Notes: a model not told the origin generated them from the letters alone. Shown: positions 1 to 10,068, counted from the stretch's first letter. The stretch is 64,000 bases of DNA from Natronorubrum bangense (GCF_004799645.1 NZ_CP031305.1:558001-622000), one strand, 5' to 3'. Made by a program: numbers and translations.

Positions 1-1976
1 TAGCCACAGATGAACCCGGAGATGATCGCCTGCATCGTCACGGCGTGGAAGAACAACACCGAGAGCATGTCGACCTGAATGTTGTCGCTCAGGTCGGCCT
101 GTGCGAGTTCGCCACCACCACCACCGCCATCCGTGTCGCCACCGGTGGACTCGAGGCCAGCCATCGTATCGATGAACTGGGTTTTGAGGATCGCAATCAC
201 GGCAAGCACCGTCATGAACGTCATGATGATGATCACGACCTGCATCCGGGTTCGGGACTTGCGTTCCCGTTCGATGTCGTCGTGGTTCTCGCTGGCGCGG
301 GCGGCCGTCCGAAGGACGTCCGAAATCTGGTTCGACGCCTCTTGGGCTTCCGTGATCAGTCGGGTCGTCCGAGCGAGGCGAGGGATGTGGTATTTGTTGT
401 TAAATTCGATGAACGCCTGTTTCAGGCTCGTTCCGTAGTTGACCTTCGTGTGCATCACCTCGAACTCGCGCGCCAGCTTCCCGCTGGTCGTCTCCGAGAC
501 GGCCTTGAGCGACTCGAGCAACGTCAGCCCGGTGTCGTTCGAACTCGAGAGTTTTCGGAGGTCCTCAGAGAGCTGGCTGACGACGGCGTTTCTGTGCCGG
601 ACGTTCCACTCGCGGAAGATCGCCAGCGGAATCGCCATGATGTACAGCGGGACGTAGACGTAGATGAACGTCCCCCAGACGGCGTTGCCAAGGAGCTGGT
701 CCCACGAGGTGGGGGCCGAGCCGTTGACCATCGCCATGGTGACGATCACGAGCGATGCGGGCAGTGTCAGCGCGAGCGTAAAGAGGGGGTTGTCCCGGAA
801 GAAAATATGTGGCCTGCGGAGGACTTCCTTCGTCTCGTAGGTCCCCTCCCGGTTTTTGATACGGTCAAAGACGCTGTGTTCGCCCGTGAACTGCTCGATG
901 AGGCCGAGATTTAACACGCCCTGATCTCGTTGGGTCTCAGTCCGCTGTTCTGTGTTCCCCATCGAGAGGTAGCCATCACCCGGCTCGTCGTGTTTGACCG
1001 TCGAGACTAACACGAGAAAGCCGATTCCGGTCAGTGGAATCAGCCCGTAAACGGTCATGTACAGCATCTGATCCGTCACCTCCGCCTGCGGAATCATCTG
1101 CATGACGACCATGATGATGATCAGCAAGAGCGGAAACAGCGACAGCGTCATGTACATCTCGCCGAACAGCTCGAGCGTCTCGAGTGTGAGTTCCTGTTCT
1201 TGCTTTGCAGTCCGCAGATGCTTTTCTTTCTTGTCTTCCAGAAAGCTCTCCATGTCACCGCCGCTGTTGACGATCGAGAGCATATCCGTCAGAAACTGCG
1301 ACAGCTCGTCACTCGGCGTCTCGAGGGCCTGTTTTCTGATCGCGGTTCGGTAGTCGATATCGAAGTACTCAGTCTCTTTGACGATGCTCTGGAACTCCAT
1401 GGCCACCTCGCCGTAGGTGTCGTCGGCCTGGGCCATCGCCTCGATGATCTCGAGTTGGTTCAGGCCACCGACCGACAGCGCGTACATAAACGAGACCGAG
1501 TCGGTCAGCAACATGTTGATCTCGCGTTTGCGAGCCGAGGCACGCGAGTAGGGGATTGCAACGAGCGAGCCGAAACCGAGCGCAAAACCGATCGAGCCAA
1601 AGATGAGGCCGGTGACGAAGACGAGCGCCGGCACTCGGAACGTTTCGATAAGTTCGAGGACCAGTTCGCTGCTAACCGGAATGCCGAGAATTTCGTCGAC
1701 CTGGACGAGCCCTGTTGCGAACAGGCCGTATCCGAGCAACAGCCCGAGCAACCACAGTGCAAGTCCGCTGATAAAGCCGATACCGAGTGCTCTGGAGAGA
1801 TAGAGTTCGACCGTATCGGTCATCCGAGCCTGTGCGAGTTTCGTCTCGACGTCGCTGACGAACTCGCTGTCCTCGCTGAACAACCGATCGTACAGGGGAT
1901 AGAACGTCTCTCCTAAGATATTGGAGCCGCCCGAAATCCCGCCGGAGCCGCCACTGCTGTCGGTCTGTAAGCTCAT
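1..1976 (-). CDS. Type II secretion system F / TadC-like pilus membrane protein (partial)
   Basis: Integral membrane platform protein of an archaeal type IV pilus-like machine, partner of the ATPase encoded just upstream. Reading the minus strand from the ATG at 1976 gives about 658 residues with no stop before the window edge, so the C-terminus is missing. Hydrophobic segments lie near residues 57-85 and 110-137, followed by a first cytoplasmic T2SSF domain (about 140-270), two more membrane segments (about 280-340), a charged linker, and a second membrane/T2SSF half. This duplicated layout is usual for haloarchaeal PilC/TadC proteins. A Gly-rich stretch precedes the last visible membrane segment. 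The start codon overlaps the stop of the ATPase gene (ATGA), so the two are translationally coupled. Whether it serves adhesion pili or another pilus cannot be told without the pilin genes. Confidence 0.88.
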   Translation of the reverse strand, partial: MSLQTDSSGGSGGISGGSNILGETFYPLYDRLFSEDSEFVSDVETKLAQARMTDTVELYLSRALGIGFISGLALWLLGLLLGYGLFATGLVQVDEILGIPVSSELVLELIETFRVPALVFVTGLIFGSIGFALGFGSLVAIPYSRASARKREINMLLTDSVSFMYALSVGGLNQLEIIEAMAQADDTYGEVAMEFQSIVKETEYFDIDYRTAIRKQALETPSDELSQFLTDMLSIVNSGGDMESFLEDKKEKHLRTAKQEQELTLETLELFGEMYMTLSLFPLLLIIIMVVMQMIPQAEVTDQMLYMTVYGLIPLTGIGFLVLVSTVKHDEPGDGYLSMGNTEQRTETQRDQGVLNLGLIEQFTGEHSVFDRIKNREGTYETKEVLRRPHIFFRDNPLFTLALTLPASLVIVTMAMVNGSAPTSWDQLLGNAVWGTFIYVYVPLYIMAIPLAIFREWNVRHRNAVVSQLSEDLRKLSSSNDTGLTLLESLKAVSETTSGKLAREFEVMHTKVNYGTSLKQAFIEFNNKYHIPRLARTTRLITEAQEASNQISDVLRTAARASENHDDIERERKSRTRMQVVIIIMTFMTVLAVIAILKTQFIDTMAGLESTGGDTDGGGGGGELAQADLSDNIQVDMLSVLFFHAVTMQAIISGFICG

Positions 1977-4900
1977 GAGTCGGTCTCCTCGTCACTGTCG
2001 TCGAACAGCCTGGTGTCCTCGTCGTCGTCAGTCTCGTCACGCTGTCTGAAAATCGAAGTATCGGTCTGAGCGTGCGCACTGCTATCGTCGAACAGCGAGC
2101 CGTCGTCTGTCTCATCGTCGTCGTCGGTAGAGAAGATCGAATCGGAGTCGCCGGCGAAGATCGACTCCGATTCGTTGGCGGCGGATTTCGAATCAGTCAC
2201 ACTGCCGGAATCCGTGCCTGCTTCGGCATCGGGTCTCTCCTTCGCCATCTCTGCTGCGGTGTCGCTCTCGTCGGTTGTCTCGAGTTGATCGCTGAAATCA
2301 CCTGCCGTATCGTCGTCCGAGTCGGGATCGAAGATAGACGCGAAATCGTCGTCCTGCGACACCGATTCGAAGGCAGCGTCGTTCTGGCCCGTCTCGGCTG
2401 TGTCGTCGAGTTTGTCGACCGTCTCATCGATATCATCGAAGAGGCCACCAAGCGCCTCGTCCGTAGAGTCATCTCCAGGGTCTGCGTCAGGCGTCGGCGG
2501 TGCCGAATCAGTTCCAGAAGCCGGCGCGGATGCGGGTTCGTCGTCAGCCGACGAATCGGCTGCTGTCTCGAGTTCGACTGGACGCTCGTCTCCTGTCTCT
2601 TCGTCAGCTGGACGCCCGTCGTCTGCTTCAGGCGTCGACTCGCCCGACTCGGGTTCTGCTGTCGGCGCGGGCAGTGTTTCCTCAGCGGCCGGCGTATCCG
2701 TCGCCGTCTCGGGTGTTGGATCGTCAGGACTCGAGTCAGCCGTCTCGCCGTCGTCAGTGATGTCGAACCCGGTATCATCACTGAGCCATGCAGGCTCGTC
2801 AGTGTCCTCGCTCGAGGCAGTGTCGAACGTGGTCGAACTGTCGCCGAGTTCCCACTCGTCTTCGTCGACACTGGTGTCGACCTCGCCGGCGAACTCGAAC
2901 TCGTCGGTTTCGGCGCGGTCGACGTCGATCGTCTCTTCCTGTTCGACCCCGCTGAGTGCGCTTGCGAGGCCGCTTGGTACCTTCCCGCGGTACTCCTCGA
3001 ACAACGACTCTTCGGCCCGCTCTAAGAGGTCCATCGAGAGATTGTAGGTCTCGTCGGTCGCCTCCGGCCGGGGCACGAGTTCCTCTTTCTCTTGATCGAC
3101 GTCAATCAGAACGCTCTCCATCTCGCGTAAGTCCTCGAGGCTGTCTTCGAGATAGCCGTTTGCGATCAGCGTCAGGATCGTGTCCGGATCGTTGATAAAC
3201 GCCTGAACCGTCGCTGCAACCTCTGCATACGTGTTCAGCCCGTTTTTGATGAGGTAGGCGATGATAACCTCGCGTTTGAACAGTTCTTCCTCGAGTTTCT
3301 CTTTGCTCCAGCCACGGTCGAACTGGATCTCTTCTAAGGTGTTGGAGTCCCCCATCTTGAGGAACTCGTCGGTTTCGGCCTGCCACTGATAGACGTCTTG
3401 AACGTTGATTTCGTCGTGTTCGGCCTCGTAGTGGTTGATCTCGGTCAGCGATTTGTTTCGCCGAACTTTCCGGCCCTGCACCCGGGTCTGGGTCTGGATC
3501 GAAACCAGATCCAGCGCCGTGAACATCGTCTTCGAGACGTTGATCGGGTCCGTCGTAAATCGTTTGAGGACTTCGTCGACGGAGTCGGCATGGAACGTCG
3601 TGTACGTCGTGTGGCCGGTCGACATGACCTGGAACAGCGTCCGGCCTTCCTCACCCCGAATCTCACCCATCACGATGTAGTCTGGTCGCTGGCGCAGTGC
3701 GGCCTCGAGCAGGTCGAACTCGTCGACGTCACCCTGTTCGTCGTCGGCGAAGGAGGGTCGGGTAACGCTCGCGATCCAGTTACGCTGTGGGAGTTCGACC
3801 TCGCGAGTGTCCTCGATGGAGACGATTTTCGCACTCGAGGGGATAAACAGCGAGACCGCGTTCAGCGATGTCGTCTTCCCGGATGCCGTCCCGCCGGCGA
3901 AGATCAGGCTCTTGTGGTTCTCGATGGCAAGCCAGAGAAACGCCATCTCATCGAGGCTGAACGTGTTCCAGTTGATGAGGTCGATCGGCGTGAACGGGAC
4001 GTCCTTGAACTGCCGAATGGTGTAGTTGGTCCCGTGGTCAGAGACTTCTTGTCCCAGTGTCAACTGTGCACGCGAGCCGTCTGGCAAGGTCGCGTCGACC
4101 TGTGGGAGCCGTTTACTGATCCCCTTGCCCGACCGCTGGGCCAGTTTGACCACGAAGTCGTCGAGTTCGTCCTCCCCGTGATAGATGTTCGAGATAATCT
4201 GTTCGTATTCGGAATGGTAGACGAAAACCGGGGAGTTGTAGCCGTCGACGGAGATGTCCTCGACGTTGATGTCGTGTTTGATGCCGTCGATACGCTCGTA
4301 GCCGATGAAGTCCCGTTTGAGCTGATAGAGGAGCTTCTCGACCTGATACTCCGACAGCGTGTCCGGATCGTCCGCGAGAATCGCGGGTTCGGGTCGAACT
4401 GAGATGCCCTCGAGCGGTGTTGGTCCAGACTCCTCGTCCACATCGTCTTCGTCGTCGTCGAGCAACGTCTGCAGTGTCTCGAGGAGGTTCTTTTGGGTGC
4501 CGGCAGCGGATTTTTCGAAGAGGTCGTACCGCTTCAGCAGGCGTCGGGTTTCGTCTTCGATAACCGTCCGGCGGCCGTCCTCGGTTGCTTTCTCTTTGAT
4601 CCCGTCCTCGGAGTATTTGATCGCCGTCCGAAGTTTGCCCGAGAGGAACTCCTGGAGTTCCTGCTCGATCTCGTTTCGGTACGGCTCGATCATGTAGTAT
4701 TTCTTTTCGTTTTCCTTCTCGGAGTGGAAGATGACGACGTAGGCGTAGGGTTTGTTCACCCAGTAGCGCTCGACCTCCCGAAAGTGGGTCTTCTTGTCCA
4801 TCGGGACGGCCTTCTCGAGATCGTAGCGATTGGAGACGGTGGTGTTGCCTGCAGCCGTCGAGAAGAAGTCATCTTCGTCGATCTCCTCTTGAATGTTGAC

Positions 4901-5521
4901 GGTTCGTTCCTCGATGAGGTCGTCCAGAACCATCGCAGCCTCGTCGCCGGCGAACAGCCGCTGCTCGATACTGTCGGGATCGAATCCGAGCGCGTCTTCC
5001 TCGTCGTGACGAATAATCTTGCCATCGCTGTCGCGCGGCCGGGAGCCGTCGTCTTCGTAGTAGTACTCCCATTTGTAGTGTTCCCACGTCCAGACGTCTT
5101 TGGTGACAGGTGTCGTCTCCGGGTCGACGTACTCGAGAAATGCCTCTTGAAGCGTTTCGGCGTTCGGTTTCGCTGGATCAGCGATAACCGACTCGAGGGT
5201 GTCTGGATGTCTGCCGAGGTAGGAAGCGGGGTCGAAGTCGACCCGGTTCCAGTCATCCCCGTGAGGGACTGTCGGTTCGACCGTTTCGTCGGTATCGAGT
5301 CCAAGTTGGTCGTCAACCTCGGGTTCGGGGTCCGGGTAGAGCGCAGAAACTTCGTCACCGTGTCCGTGTTCTGCCATGAAATCCGCCCACGTATACTCTC
5401 CGACGCGGACGCCCGAATCCGAGTCCTGTTCGTGGGATTTTCGATCCGCCGACGCTGGTTCAGATGCCTCGTCTTCAGAAAAATTCCCGGCATCTGATTG
5501 GTCGGCCTCGTCAATAGCCAT
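1973..5521 (-). CDS. Type II/IV secretion (pilus) ATPase with long acidic C-terminal tail
   Basis: Hexameric ATPase of the PilB/TadA/VirB11 superfamily that powers pilin assembly from the cytoplasmic face. The motor core carries a Walker A motif GGTASGKTT near residue 540 and a Walker B region with VMGEIRGEE near residue 615. An N-terminal acidic region and a conserved N-domain precede it. The start is taken as ATG 5521 (MAIDEADQ); an in-frame TTG at 5530 adds only three residues. The protein (about 1182 aa) is far longer than usual: from about residue 870 it continues for some 300 residues of Asp/Glu/Ser/Thr-rich, probably disordered sequence with repeated [GSTR]-[IL]-F motifs in acidic context. 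It overlaps the TadC-like gene by ATGA. A T-rich element at about 5545-5556 could be the promoter. Confidence 0.9.
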   Translation of the reverse strand: MAIDEADQSDAGNFSEDEASEPASADRKSHEQDSDSGVRVGEYTWADFMAEHGHGDEVSALYPDPEPEVDDQLGLDTDETVEPTVPHGDDWNRVDFDPASYLGRHPDTLESVIADPAKPNAETLQEAFLEYVDPETTPVTKDVWTWEHYKWEYYYEDDGSRPRDSDGKIIRHDEEDALGFDPDSIEQRLFAGDEAAMVLDDLIEERTVNIQEEIDEDDFFSTAAGNTTVSNRYDLEKAVPMDKKTHFREVERYWVNKPYAYVVIFHSEKENEKKYYMIEPYRNEIEQELQEFLSGKLRTAIKYSEDGIKEKATEDGRRTVIEDETRRLLKRYDLFEKSAAGTQKNLLETLQTLLDDDEDDVDEESGPTPLEGISVRPEPAILADDPDTLSEYQVEKLLYQLKRDFIGYERIDGIKHDINVEDISVDGYNSPVFVYHSEYEQIISNIYHGEDELDDFVVKLAQRSGKGISKRLPQVDATLPDGSRAQLTLGQEVSDHGTNYTIRQFKDVPFTPIDLINWNTFSLDEMAFLWLAIENHKSLIFAGGTASGKTTSLNAVSLFIPSSAKIVSIEDTREVELPQRNWIASVTRPSFADDEQGDVDEFDLLEAALRQRPDYIVMGEIRGEEGRTLFQVMSTGHTTYTTFHADSVDEVLKRFTTDPINVSKTMFTALDLVSIQTQTRVQGRKVRRNKSLTEINHYEAEHDEINVQDVYQWQAETDEFLKMGDSNTLEEIQFDRGWSKEKLEEELFKREVIIAYLIKNGLNTYAEVAATVQAFINDPDTILTLIANGYLEDSLEDLREMESVLIDVDQEKEELVPRPEATDETYNLSMDLLERAEESLFEEYRGKVPSGLASALSGVEQEETIDVDRAETDEFEFAGEVDTSVDEDEWELGDSSTTFDTASSEDTDEPAWLSDDTGFDITDDGETADSSPDDPTPETATDTPAAEETLPAPTAEPESGESTPEADDGRPADEETGDERPVELETAADSSADDEPASAPASGTDSAPPTPDADPGDDSTDEALGGLFDDIDETVDKLDDTAETGQNDAAFESVSQDDDFASIFDPDSDDDTAGDFSDQLETTDESDTAAEMAKERPDAEAGTDSGSVTDSKSAANESESIFAGDSDSIFSTDDDDETDDGSLFDDSSAHAQTDTSIFRQRDETDDDEDTRLFDDSDEETDS

Positions 5522-5873
5522 TGAATTCAACCTATCTTTCCCCCTTCAAAAAAGTCACGTGCATATTACCACATCTGATAACTTCGCGGGGTATAGTCAC
5601 TAGTTCTGATACGAATGTGTGATTGAATGTAGTCATTATCTGCGTGTAGCGTCGTTTGATACCACAAGGCACACAACGGACAGCTCGGATGGATCATATG
5701 GGTAAACACACTGACTCAGGGACGTGACTGAGAGCAGCCACGGTTCGAACGTAGAAGATGGTTGTAATTATATGAATATATGTCATCTTCCCTATGTGCA
5801 TTCTGTATAAACATAATATTTTTATATTTACCATACAGTGTTGTTGCTGTGATTGTCTGTGGTTAACAATAAC
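5522..5873. other. Intergenic divergent promoter region
   Basis: About 350 bp between the divergent pilus ATPase and LivK-like genes. Its right half (about 5740-5850) is much more AT-rich than the surroundings. It holds the promoter of the importer operon. I see no credible coding sequence; small open frames here have atypical composition. Confidence 0.6.
5821..5830 (+). promoter_or_regulatory. TATA box of the LivK operon
   Basis: TTTATATTTA lies in an AT-rich block 44 nt before the ATG at 5874, implying a start of transcription near 5850 and a leader of about 20 nt. This favours ATG 5874 over the TTG at 5853. Confidence 0.55.
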
Positions 5874-7175
5874 ATGATGAATGGTCACAAGGGTAATACT
5901 TCTCGAGTGGCAGCAGGAAAAACAGGAGTTGGTCGACGAACGTTCCTGAAAACGACCGCTGCTAGTGCCGGACTCGCGACGGTCGCAGGTTGCCTCGGTG
6001 GCGGCGACGATGGTGGGATCTCGCTCGGTGCACTGTACATCACCTCGGGGTTCGCGTCACTGTACGGTGAAGAGGCAGCACGAGGCTACGAACTGGCTGT
6101 CGAAGAAATCAACGACAACGGTGGGATCGATGGCGAAGAGGTTACGGTTATCTCCCGGGATACGGAAGGCGACGCCACCACGGCGGGTCGACAGATGCGG
6201 AGTCTGATCGAGGAGGAAGGCGTCGACGGCCTCTTTGGGTTAGACAGCAGTGGGGTCGCACAGGCGCTGGCACCACAGGTCGCTGAGTTCCAGATGCCGT
6301 TTATGGTTACACACGCAGCGACGCCATTTCTGACGTCGCCGGAGGGAGAACACGAGGACTCGGTTGGCAACGAATACGTCTTCCGGAACGCCAACAATCT
6401 CACACAGGACATCTACGGTGCGGCACGTGTCGCCGACGAACTCGACGCAACCGAGTGGGCGACGATCGGGCCGGACTACGCGTTCGGGTACGAGACCTGG
6501 GATTACTTCCAGGCGTTCTGTGAGGGACTCGGCGTTGACGCGGAGTTTACCACCGAACAGTACCCGGGGCTCGAGACAGGTGATTACTCGCCGTACATCA
6601 GCGCGGTCATGGACGAAGAGCCCGACGGCGTCATCACGCCGCTGTGGGGGGCCGACCTGACGACGTTCCTCGGACAGGCCGAGGACGCTGGCTGGTTCGA
6701 TCAGATCGATCACACGCTCTTCAGCGTCGGTATGGGAACGGATCTGCCTGCCGATGGATCGCCGCTGGTCGAAGGCGAGCACGCATCGACACGGTACGAT
6801 CCGTTCGAGCCAGATACAGACGAGAACAGTTCGTTCCGCGAGCAGTACTACGACGAGTATGACAATCTTCCGACGTACAACGCAGAGGGAGCCTACCGAG
6901 CAGTCTACCTGTACAAGGGGGCGATCGAATCGGCCGGCAGCACCGGTCCGGACGAACTGGTAGAGACGTTCACCGGCATGGAACACTCCGGGCCGGTCGG
7001 AGACTACCGATTCAACGAGGAAACGAACCAGGCGACCGTGCCATCTATCTGGGGCACAGTCAGCTACGACGACGAGTGGGAGAGCAACGTCCTCGATCCC
7101 GTTGACGTCTACGAAGCCACACCAGACGTAGTGAACGACGCACTCGGCGACTCCGACCTCCCGTCGGGAGTCTGA
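5874..7175 (+). CDS. Branched-chain amino acid/urea-type ABC transporter substrate-binding lipoprotein (LivK family)
   Basis: Extracellular ligand-binding protein (about 433 aa) of a hydrophobic amino-acid uptake (HAAT) importer. The N-terminus is a Tat lipoprotein signal: GRRTFLK with the twin Arg at residues 21-22 and lipobox TVAGC with Cys at residue 40. The mature part is a two-lobe periplasmic-binding fold that begins with a LivK-like segment (ISLGALYITSG). The TTG at 5853 is a worse start because it sits at the predicted transcription start. Permease and ATPase genes follow on the same strand. The ligand is not readable from sequence: this family binds branched-chain amino acids, urea, short amides and organic acids. 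Confidence 0.9.
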   Translation: MMNGHKGNTSRVAAGKTGVGRRTFLKTTAASAGLATVAGCLGGGDDGGISLGALYITSGFASLYGEEAARGYELAVEEINDNGGIDGEEVTVISRDTEGDATTAGRQMRSLIEEEGVDGLFGLDSSGVAQALAPQVAEFQMPFMVTHAATPFLTSPEGEHEDSVGNEYVFRNANNLTQDIYGAARVADELDATEWATIGPDYAFGYETWDYFQAFCEGLGVDAEFTTEQYPGLETGDYSPYISAVMDEEPDGVITPLWGADLTTFLGQAEDAGWFDQIDHTLFSVGMGTDLPADGSPLVEGEHASTRYDPFEPDTDENSSFREQYYDEYDNLPTYNAEGAYRAVYLYKGAIESAGSTGPDELVETFTGMEHSGPVGDYRFNEETNQATVPSIWGTVSYDDEWESNVLDPVDVYEATPDVVNDALGDSDLPSGV

Positions 7176-7217
7176 TCACTTCGTCGCTGTAGTCATACCA
7201 TCGAAAATGTTACAACA

Positions 7218-8108
7218 ATGTTAGACACAATTGCCTTTATTGGGCTGTCAGATGTTATCAATGGCCTGAGCCTCGGGAGCCGCCTGTTCCTGATCGCCGT
7301 CGGTTTGAGTTTGATCTTCGGCGTGCTCGGCGTCCTGAACTTCGCGCACGGGGCCTTCTACATGATCGGGGCCTACGTCGCACTCGCCGTGACGAACAAC
7401 CTCGTCGATAACTTCTGGCTCGCGGTCATCATCGGCGCAACGGCCGTCGGCATCATCGGTGTGCTCATCGAGGTCAGCACGATCCGGCCACTCTACGGTC
7501 GACTCGAGGGTGACCTCGACCAGCTTATCGTTACGTTCGGATTCGTCCTCATCATCCACGAGGCGATCCGGTTTGTCTGGGGCTCGCAGCCACTCTCGAG
7601 AATGGACTACCCTGCAGCTCTCGACTTCTCCGTCTCGATTGGCGGCAGTACGTTCCCTGCCTACCGATTGTTCGTCATCGGTGCCGCGTTCGTCGTCATG
7701 CTCGGGTTGTGGGTGTTCATTACGAAGACGTACTTCGGCGCACTCGTGCGCGGGACGTCGTCGGACCGGGAGATGGCGTCGATTCTCGGCGTCGATGTGC
7801 CGCGGCTGTACACCGGGGTCTTTTTTCTTGGGAGCTTCCTCGCCGGTCTCGGTGGGGCGCTCGCTGCACCGCTGCAGTCGATCAGCCCAGCGCTCGGTGA
7901 TCAGGTTATCATCGACGCGTTCATCATCGTCGTCATCGGCGGGCTCGGCTCGCTCTCCGGTGCGTTCGTCGGCGCGATGTTCGTCGGTATGATGCAAGCG
8001 ATCGGCCCACAGTTCATGGCAGCCGGCCACATCGCAATCCCGTTCCTCGCGATGGTGCTCGTGTTACTGTTCCGTCCAGAAGGACTGTTCGGAGGGTTCG
8101 GCGAATGA
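7218..8108 (+). CDS. HAAT-family ABC transporter permease (LivH)
   Basis: First of the two membrane subunits of the LivKHMGF-type importer (296 aa, about eight membrane helices). It shows the family's early FGVLNFAHG-type segment and the cytoplasmic loop GGLGSLSGAFVGA that contacts the ATPases. It starts 42 nt after the binding-protein gene and overlaps the next permease by ATGA, so it lies in the same operon. Length and hydropathy are normal for LivH. Confidence 0.92.
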   Translation: MLDTIAFIGLSDVINGLSLGSRLFLIAVGLSLIFGVLGVLNFAHGAFYMIGAYVALAVTNNLVDNFWLAVIIGATAVGIIGVLIEVSTIRPLYGRLEGDLDQLIVTFGFVLIIHEAIRFVWGSQPLSRMDYPAALDFSVSIGGSTFPAYRLFVIGAAFVVMLGLWVFITKTYFGALVRGTSSDREMASILGVDVPRLYTGVFFLGSFLAGLGGALAAPLQSISPALGDQVIIDAFIIVVIGGLGSLSGAFVGAMFVGMMQAIGPQFMAAGHIAIPFLAMVLVLLFRPEGLFGGFGE

Positions 8109-9304
8109 GTACACAAGACAACAGCATCGGTGCACGGATCGGCACCTTCGGCCGAGAAGCCGTCCAGAACGGCTGGACCAGAGAACGGTTCACCGTGCTC
8201 GGGTTGATCGGGATGGTCCTGGTCGGACTCGGTCCCTCTTTCCAGGTGTACCTGTTCACCGAGTTCCTGATCATCGCACTGTTTGCGCTCGCGTTTAATC
8301 TCTTGTACGGCTACACCGGCCTGCTGTCGTTCGGCCACGCGTTGTTCTTCGCCGGCGGCTCCTACGGACTCGCAATCGTCATGCGTGACCTCCAGCCGCT
8401 CATCGCAGACGCGGTCGGCAGTGGTGTCGCGCCGCTCGTGACCTTCGTCGTCGGCGGCATCGTCGGCGTCCTACTGGTCGTCCTGATCGCGATCCCAGTT
8501 GGCTGGCTCTCTGTCCGACTCGAGGAGATCTACTTCGCGTTGATCACACTCGCGTTCGGAATGCTTGGCTTCTCGCTGATCGTCCAGAACCCAGGCGGTC
8601 TCACGAACGGCACCGACGGCGTGCTCGTCCTGCTCGGGCTCGTCGAACTCGGTGGGATGGAGTTCAGACTCGGCGATCGTCGGGTCTACTACTATTTGAC
8701 GCTGGCAGTCGTCCTCGCGTCGACGTACGCCCTCTGGCGGATCGTCAACTCACCGTTCGGGACGATCTGTAAGTCGATCCGCGAAAGCCCCGACCGGGCC
8801 GCTGCACTCGGCGTCGACGTCCGCCACCATCGGTGGATGACGTTCATCCTCTCGGCGTTTTTCGTCGGGGTTGCCGGCGTCCTGATCGCCGGCTTAGCAA
8901 GCGTCGCCTCGCCGTATCACTCCCACTGGACCCAGAGTGCAACCGCCGTCGTGGCCACCGTCATCGGCGGCGCGACGTTCTTTGCCGGACCGATTGTCGG
9001 GGCGTTCATTTACCTCTACGTCCGTTGGGGGATCAGCCGCTTCCCGGCGCTCGAGGCCCACTGGGAGTTCTTCTTCGGGGTTATGCTCATCGTCACCGTG
9101 CTCTACTTCAAGCAGGGTGCCGTCGGTGGGTTGCTCATGCTCCACGCGTGGCTCCTCGAGGTCCAGGCGGTGTACGAACGCGACGGCGCTGGCGCTGCAG
9201 CGTCGTTCGTCAGTGAATCGGTCAGCAACAAACTCAGATCGGTGGGCGATCGCTTGACGTCGACGGGACACGGCGACGCTGCCGATGGAGGTGGGAAGCA
9301 ATGA
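8105..9304 (+). CDS. HAAT-family ABC transporter permease (LivM)
   Basis: Second permease subunit (399 aa). About ten hydrophobic segments are visible, with the family loop GGATFFAGPIVGA near residues 290-303 and the characteristic FNLLYGYTGLLSFGHALFF-type opening segment. The C-terminal 60 residues are a soluble tail rich in Ala, Ser and Gly. The start overlaps LivH by four bases and the stop overlaps LivG by four bases, giving tight translational coupling. Confidence 0.92.
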   Translation: MSTQDNSIGARIGTFGREAVQNGWTRERFTVLGLIGMVLVGLGPSFQVYLFTEFLIIALFALAFNLLYGYTGLLSFGHALFFAGGSYGLAIVMRDLQPLIADAVGSGVAPLVTFVVGGIVGVLLVVLIAIPVGWLSVRLEEIYFALITLAFGMLGFSLIVQNPGGLTNGTDGVLVLLGLVELGGMEFRLGDRRVYYYLTLAVVLASTYALWRIVNSPFGTICKSIRESPDRAAALGVDVRHHRWMTFILSAFFVGVAGVLIAGLASVASPYHSHWTQSATAVVATVIGGATFFAGPIVGAFIYLYVRWGISRFPALEAHWEFFFGVMLIVTVLYFKQGAVGGLLMLHAWLLEVQAVYERDGAGAAASFVSESVSNKLRSVGDRLTSTGHGDAADGGGKQ

Positions 9305-10068
9305 CGACAGTGCTCAAAACCGAAAATCTTCGTAGACAGTTCGGCGACCTCGTCGCCGTCAACGACGTCTCGCTCGAACTCGAGGAGGACGAGATTACCA
9401 GTATCATCGGCCCGAACGGGGCTGGGAAGACGACGTTCTACAATCTGTTGACAGGGGTGCTCGAGCCGACATCGGGTGCGATCCACCTCTGGAAGGACGG
9501 CGAGTTACAAGATATCACCGACGCACCGCCCCACGTGGTGGCCCAAAGCGGCCTCTCGCGGTCGTACCAGATTACGAACGTCTTTGAGCGGCTGACCATC
9601 CGTGAGAACGTCCAGGTCGCTCGAATCGCCCATGAGGGGCGGACGCTCGATATCCGTTCGCGTGCGGCCAACGACGAGCAACTCAACGCGGACGTCGATG
9701 AACTGCTCGAACTCACGAACCTCACCGACATGGCGGAGGTGACGTGTGACAAACTAAGTCACGGTGAAAAGCGCAACGTCGAGATCGCGCTTGCGCTCGC
9801 GATCGAGCCGACGGTGTTCTTGCTCGACGAGCCGACGGCCGGGATGAACCCGACCGAGACGAAAGAGATCGTCTCGCTCATCCACGAACTGAACGAGGAC
9901 ATCGACGCGACATTCGTCGTCACCGAACACGACATGGACGTCGTCACCGACATCTCGGATCGGATCGTCGTCCTCGCCGACGGGGCGGTCCTTGCGGACG
10001 GCGATCCACAGGCGGTCCTCTCGGACGAACGCGTGACGGAAGCGTACCTGGGGAGTGAGGCAGTATGA
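9301..10068 (+). CDS. HAAT-family ABC transporter ATP-binding protein (LivG)
   Basis: Cytoplasmic ATPase subunit (255 aa) of the importer. Walker A is GPNGAGKTT near residue 40, the signature is LSHGEKRNVEI, and Walker B is VFLLDEPTAGM; the C-terminal end AYLGSEAV is the usual LivG ending. The signature has LSHGE instead of LSGGQ, which is common in LivG proteins. Both ends overlap neighbouring genes by ATGA. Confidence 0.93.
   Translation: MTTVLKTENLRRQFGDLVAVNDVSLELEEDEITSIIGPNGAGKTTFYNLLTGVLEPTSGAIHLWKDGELQDITDAPPHVVAQSGLSRSYQITNVFERLTIRENVQVARIAHEGRTLDIRSRAANDEQLNADVDELLELTNLTDMAEVTCDKLSHGEKRNVEIALALAIEPTVFLLDEPTAGMNPTETKEIVSLIHELNEDIDATFVVTEHDMDVVTDISDRIVVLADGAVLADGDPQAVLSDERVTEAYLGSEAV

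Noticed and set aside
3398..4402. 334-aa plus-strand frame inside the pilus ATPase gene
   Set aside because: It is antisense to a well-supported ATPase, with no family motif; high-GC codon structure creates such long frames.
5694..5888. 64-aa minus-strand frame in the AT-rich divergent spacer
   Set aside because: Composition (many Ile, His, Tyr) is unlike the acidic proteins of this organism and it overlaps the importer promoter.
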